From contig CAJUEZ010000072.1 in NCBI GenBank assembly GCA_910585485.1, positions 1-7,076 of the forward strand: DNA of 7,076 bases. Reading direction: 5' to 3'. Positions 5,646 through 7,076 of the stretch are shown here, piece after piece. Every line of letters starts with the position of its first letter. Position 1 is the stretch's first letter. The stretch comes from an uncultured Clostridia bacterium. GTDB taxonomy: Bacteria > Bacillota > Clostridia > UBA1381. The position numbers were made by a program, and so were the translations under genes. The notes below the pieces were generated by a model. It saw nothing but the letters and a program-made list of their open reading frames with translations, was not told the DNA's origin and ran no database searches.

Positions 5646-5804
5646 ATGAACAATTTATATCTAATGACAAAATTATTAGAGAAACTATCAGAAAATCAAA
5701 AGAAAGAGTTTTATGATTTCCTTATTTATCTTGATTGTCACGAGAAGCAAGGAACTCTAAATATTCAAGAGCTGTCCTCTGCTTTTCCTCATCAAGATGA
5801 CTAA
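5646..5804 (+). CDS. Small 52-residue protein resembling the repressor tail
   Basis: ATG 5646 follows an excellent Shine-Dalgarno AGGAGG (5632-5637) with 8-base spacing, and the frame runs to TAA at 5802-5804. Nothing else in the region explains such a site on this strand. The protein is short, charged and probably helical, with no membrane segment or signal. Residues 14-29, LSENQKKEFYDFLIYL, line up without gaps with residues 87-102 of the neighbouring repressor, LDEEKQRTALEYLEFL: 4 identical, and most of the others similar in character. The last 27 codons run antisense through the 3' end of the repressor gene. Most of the similar segment lies outside that overlap, so complementarity does not force the likeness. 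I do not recognise a named family. A modulator that pairs with the repressor is a hypothesis. Confidence 0.6.
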   Translation: MNNLYLMTKLLEKLSENQKKEFYDFLIYLDCHEKQGTLNIQELSSAFPHQDD

Positions 5805-6054
5805 ACATCTCAATAATTTTGTTAGAGAGGTCGTCCATTTTTTCGGACGGCTTTTCTTCTCTTCCGAGTAGATAGTCAACAGAAACATTAAAATATTCTG
5901 CAAGTCTGACTATAATGTCTGACGAAGGGACTACGGGTTTGTTTGGAGATTCGTATTTACCTATACTTGAACGCTCAACTCCTATTATTTCGGCTAATTG
6001 TTCTTGTGTTATTTTTTTTTCCTGTCGTAATAATTTTAACCTTTGATTTAGCAT
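5722..6054 (-). CDS. XRE-family (CI-type) repressor
   Basis: This 110-residue DNA-binding protein is the likely lysogeny repressor. The helix-turn-helix spans about residues 5-63, with the classic TQEQLAEIIGVERSSIGKYE core (16-35) and the family ending FNVSVDYLLG (55-64). The remaining 46 residues form a short helical tail (LDEEKQRTALEYLEFL, 87-102), probably for oligomerisation. No LexA/S24-type self-cleavage domain is present. The start is ATG 6054, seven bases after GGGAGGG (6068-6062 on the minus strand), within a leader of only about 16 bases. Its promoter carries one of the GTGAA-N5-TTCAC operators in its spacer, so the gene probably represses itself. Its 3' end overlaps the convergent 52-residue gene by 83 bases. 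A cleavable partner protease of the ImmA type is not visible in the window. Confidence 0.92.
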   Translation of the reverse strand: MLNQRLKLLRQEKKITQEQLAEIIGVERSSIGKYESPNKPVVPSSDIIVRLAEYFNVSVDYLLGREEKPSEKMDDLSNKIIEMFSHLDEEKQRTALEYLEFLASRDNQDK

Positions 6055-6076
6055 ATTATATCCCTCCCTTAATCAC

Positions 6077-6105
6077 ATTATAGTGAAAATCATTCACAAT
6101 GTAAA
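6077..6105 (-). promoter_or_regulatory. Leftward promoter of the repressor
   Basis: On the minus strand, TTTACA (6105-6100), a 17-base spacer and a perfect TATAAT (6082-6077) give a strong promoter with a start near 6070. The last 15 spacer bases are the operator O1. This lies where a bound repressor would block polymerase. Confidence 0.85.
6083..6097. promoter_or_regulatory. Operator O1
   Basis: GTGAA-aatca-TTCAC is a perfect 5+5+5 inverted repeat. It directly abuts the -10 box of the leftward promoter. Confidence 0.82.
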
Positions 6106-6111
6106 TACTTT

Positions 6112-6126
6112 CTGAAAAAAAATCAC
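6112..6126. promoter_or_regulatory. Degenerate operator-like site between the promoters
   Basis: CTGAA-aaaaa-ATCAC matches the GTGAA-N5-TTCAC pattern with two mismatches. It starts 29 bases from O1 and 31 bases from O2, about three helical turns from each. It may be a weak site for cooperative binding. Confidence 0.4.
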
Positions 6127-6134
6127 AAAAACTA

Positions 6135-6163
6135 TTGACAAAGTGAATAAAATTCGCTATAAT
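6135..6163 (+). promoter_or_regulatory. Rightward promoter of the cro-like operon
   Basis: A perfect TTGACA (6135-6140), a 17-base spacer and a perfect TATAAT (6158-6163) give a full-consensus promoter. The start should be near 6170, leaving a 76-base leader. Operator O2 fills the last 15 spacer bases and O3 covers the start site. Confidence 0.92.
6143..6157. promoter_or_regulatory. Operator O2
   Basis: GTGAA-taaaa-TTCGC has one mismatch to the perfect site O1 and the same 5-base spacing. It abuts the rightward -10 box, a mirror image of O1 at the leftward promoter. Confidence 0.78.
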
Positions 6164-6178
6164 GTGAATATAGTTCAG
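6164..6178. promoter_or_regulatory. Operator O3
   Basis: GTGAA-tatag-TTCAG has one mismatch at the last base. It begins directly after the rightward -10 and starts 21 bases from O2, two helical turns, so dimers on O2 and O3 would lie on the same DNA face. Confidence 0.75.
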
Positions 6179-6245
6179 AAAAAAGACTGAATTACCAAGA
6201 AAGGAATACAAAAAACAGCCTAGGCGGCGGAAAGGAGGTATCATC

Positions 6246-6437
6246 TTGAACAGCATAAAACAGAAACGCGAAGCTAAAGGATTTACACAAAATGAGTTTG
6301 CATTAAAGCTAAGTGTCGACAGGTCAACTGTTGCAAAGTGGGAAACAGGCGAAGCCTTACCGCGAGCAGATAAATTGCCGCAGCTTGCTGAAATTCTTGA
6401 TTGTAAAATAGATGATTTGTTTGATAAATCAGCATAA
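6246..6437 (+). CDS. Cro-like XRE-family regulator
   Basis: This 63-residue protein is almost entirely one helix-turn-helix domain (TQNEFALKLSVDRSTVAKWE, 14-33, ending CKIDDLF). It is the first gene of the rightward operon and divergent from the repressor, the usual place for a Cro-type protein that shuts off the repressor and its own operon. The start is TTG at 6246, six bases after the very strong AAAGGAGGT (6231-6239). No ATG in this frame lies nearer to the site, so the rare start is well supported. The leader contains an 8-base palindrome GCCTAGGC (6218-6225) of unknown meaning. It should read the same GTGAA-N5-TTCAC operators as the repressor, though the recognition helices differ (VDRSTVAKWE against VERSSIGKYE). 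A role as activator of the early genes is a less likely alternative. Confidence 0.9.
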   Translation: MNSIKQKREAKGFTQNEFALKLSVDRSTVAKWETGEALPRADKLPQLAEILDCKIDDLFDKSA

Positions 6438-6475
6438 GCAAAAACGCACGGGAAATCAGTAGGAGGTGATAAGAG

Positions 6476-6679
6476 ATGCCGAGAGAAAAGGAAGCATATC
6501 GCGACAATCTGGAAAGTCTAAAGTGCTTTCTTGATGAAAAGTACGGCGATAACAGGCATTTAATGAATGTAAAAGATATTTGTGAATATACGGGACGTTC
6601 GTTTGATTTTGTAAAAAAGCATTACGGAATTAAAAAAATCGGCGTTTCGATTGAAACATTCGCAAGGCAATTAAGTTAA
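6476..6679 (+). CDS. Small phage HTH protein, excisionase-like
   Basis: This is a 67-residue protein. ATG 6476 lies seven bases after a perfect AGGAGGTG (6461-6468), and the gene starts 38 bases after the Cro-like gene in the same operon. The opening MPREKEAYRDNL recurs, as I remember it, in small proteins found directly after Cro in many Firmicutes prophages. Residues 30-66 (MNVKDICEYTGRS, FDFVKKHYG, then SIETFARQLS) read as a helix-turn-helix with the winged-helix look of excisionase or MerR-like proteins. It may direct integrase toward excision, or act as an early regulator. The excisionase role is inferred from fold impression and position and is not shown by a diagnostic motif. The distance from the integrase gene is large for a classical Xis. 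Confidence 0.75.
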   Translation: MPREKEAYRDNLESLKCFLDEKYGDNRHLMNVKDICEYTGRSFDFVKKHYGIKKIGVSIETFARQLS

Positions 6680-6696
6680 GGGTATTGATTACATAC

Positions 6697-6737
6697 GCCC
6701 GCGGGCATAGGCGAGCCGTCCCGTCCCGTCCTTCCCG
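6697..6737. repeat. GC-rich patch with palindrome and CCGTC repeats
   Basis: In an otherwise AT-rich window, GCCCGCGGGC (6697-6706) is a perfect 10-base palindrome. Ten bases further on, CCGTC is repeated three times in tandem (6716-6730). No T-run follows the palindrome, so it is not a clear terminator. Confidence 0.5.
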
Positions 6738-6861
6738 AAAAAATGCTATTATTCGTATAAAAAATAAAAACAAAAGTCGAATGTCATTTAAAGACTGTTG
6801 TATAAAGCAATCGGGGCGGTTCACTTATGCCTGTGGGTAAGGAAAGAAAGGAGAAATAACA

Positions 6862-7076
6862 ATGGTACAAGCAGTTATAATCACGCTGTCAATTGCCGTG
6901 CTGTGTATATGCGCCTGCGGTTTGGTACAGGAATTGAAGCGGGCAGGGCAGAAGCGTAAGGAACGTGCTGAACAGAAAAGGTATCTTAAAAAATTCCGTG
7001 AAAGTCAAAAGGAATGTGACAGTATGTTCCGTGAACGTGAGCGTGACGAACGTAACAGGCGCAAATGGGAGAAGCA
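6862..7076 (+). CDS. Small membrane protein with charged helical tail, 3' end missing
   Basis: ATG 6862 follows AAAGGAG (6847-6853) by eight bases, and the frame is open to the window edge (71 complete codons). Residues 2-22 (VQAVIITLSIAVLCICACGL) form a single membrane segment with three cysteines near its end. The rest is a highly charged Lys/Arg/Glu helix or coiled coil that would face the cytoplasm by the positive-inside rule. The cysteines do not form a lipobox in the usual place, so I read it as a membrane anchor and not a lipoprotein signal. It is third in the rightward operon, 182 bases after the preceding gene. I do not recognise the family; similar small anchored proteins are common among early phage genes. 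A holin role is unlikely because only one membrane segment is visible. Confidence 0.7.
   Translation, partial: MVQAVIITLSIAVLCICACGLVQELKRAGQKRKERAEQKRYLKKFRESQKECDSMFRERERDERNRRKWEK

Noticed and set aside
6218..6225. GCCTAGGC palindrome as an extra operator
   Set aside because: It does not resemble GTGAA-N5-TTCAC and is only 8 bases, so chance is a sufficient explanation.
6056..6256. Minus-strand open frame of 66 codons across the repressor/Cro intergenic region
   Set aside because: It covers both promoters, all operators and the cro ribosome binding site, has no Shine-Dalgarno of its own, and is explained as a chance frame in AT-rich DNA.
6781..6840. Short plus-strand frame (19 codons), and a 10-codon frame starting at 6827, before the membrane-protein gene
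   Set aside because: Neither has a convincing Shine-Dalgarno sequence. A leader peptide is possible but not supported.

Overview
The window is AT-rich. It has strong AGGAGG-type ribosome binding sites, TTG and GTG starts, and consensus SigA-type promoters. This fits a low-GC Gram-positive host (Firmicutes, probably a gut-type clostridium), but the species cannot be told from the sequence. Everything in it reads as part of a temperate-phage-like mobile element.

Left part (1-3590). First comes the 3' portion of a DUF6076-like protein with a four-cysteine zinc-finger motif. After a 329-base gap carrying a good promoter, there is a two-gene Type II restriction-modification operon: a small PD-(D/E)xK-like endonuclease, then a gamma-class N6-adenine DNA methyltransferase that overlaps it by 11 bases. 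A probable terminator closes the operon.

Middle (3590-4010). This gene-free stretch looks like a complete attachment site. It holds the last 23 bases of a tRNA-Ser gene (T-loop to CCA) with no tRNA body upstream. A tRNA-like terminator hairpin follows. On each side lies a pair of direct repeats with an 11-base period, as expected for integrase arm sites. An intact-tRNA junction would have the tRNA body to the left, so this looks like attP of a circular form or the joint between tandem copies. In either case the restriction-modification genes would be the far end of the element rather than host flank.

Right part (4006-7076). On the minus strand are a tyrosine recombinase and a lipoprotein with an Ada-like Cys/His C-terminus. 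Further on lies a minus-strand XRE repressor, and then, on the plus strand, a Cro-like XRE protein, a small excisionase-like HTH protein and the start of a small membrane protein. The repressor/Cro intergenic region is a clear genetic switch: two divergent promoters, each with a 15-base operator GTGAA-N5-TTCAC in its spacer directly next to the -10 box, a third operator over the rightward start site, and a degenerate fourth between the promoters.

Most unusual item. A 52-codon plus-strand gene (5646-5804) has a near-perfect ribosome binding site. It runs antisense into the 3' end of the repressor gene, and its protein resembles the repressor's own C-terminal tail without the DNA-binding domain. 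It is a candidate antirepressor or modulator.
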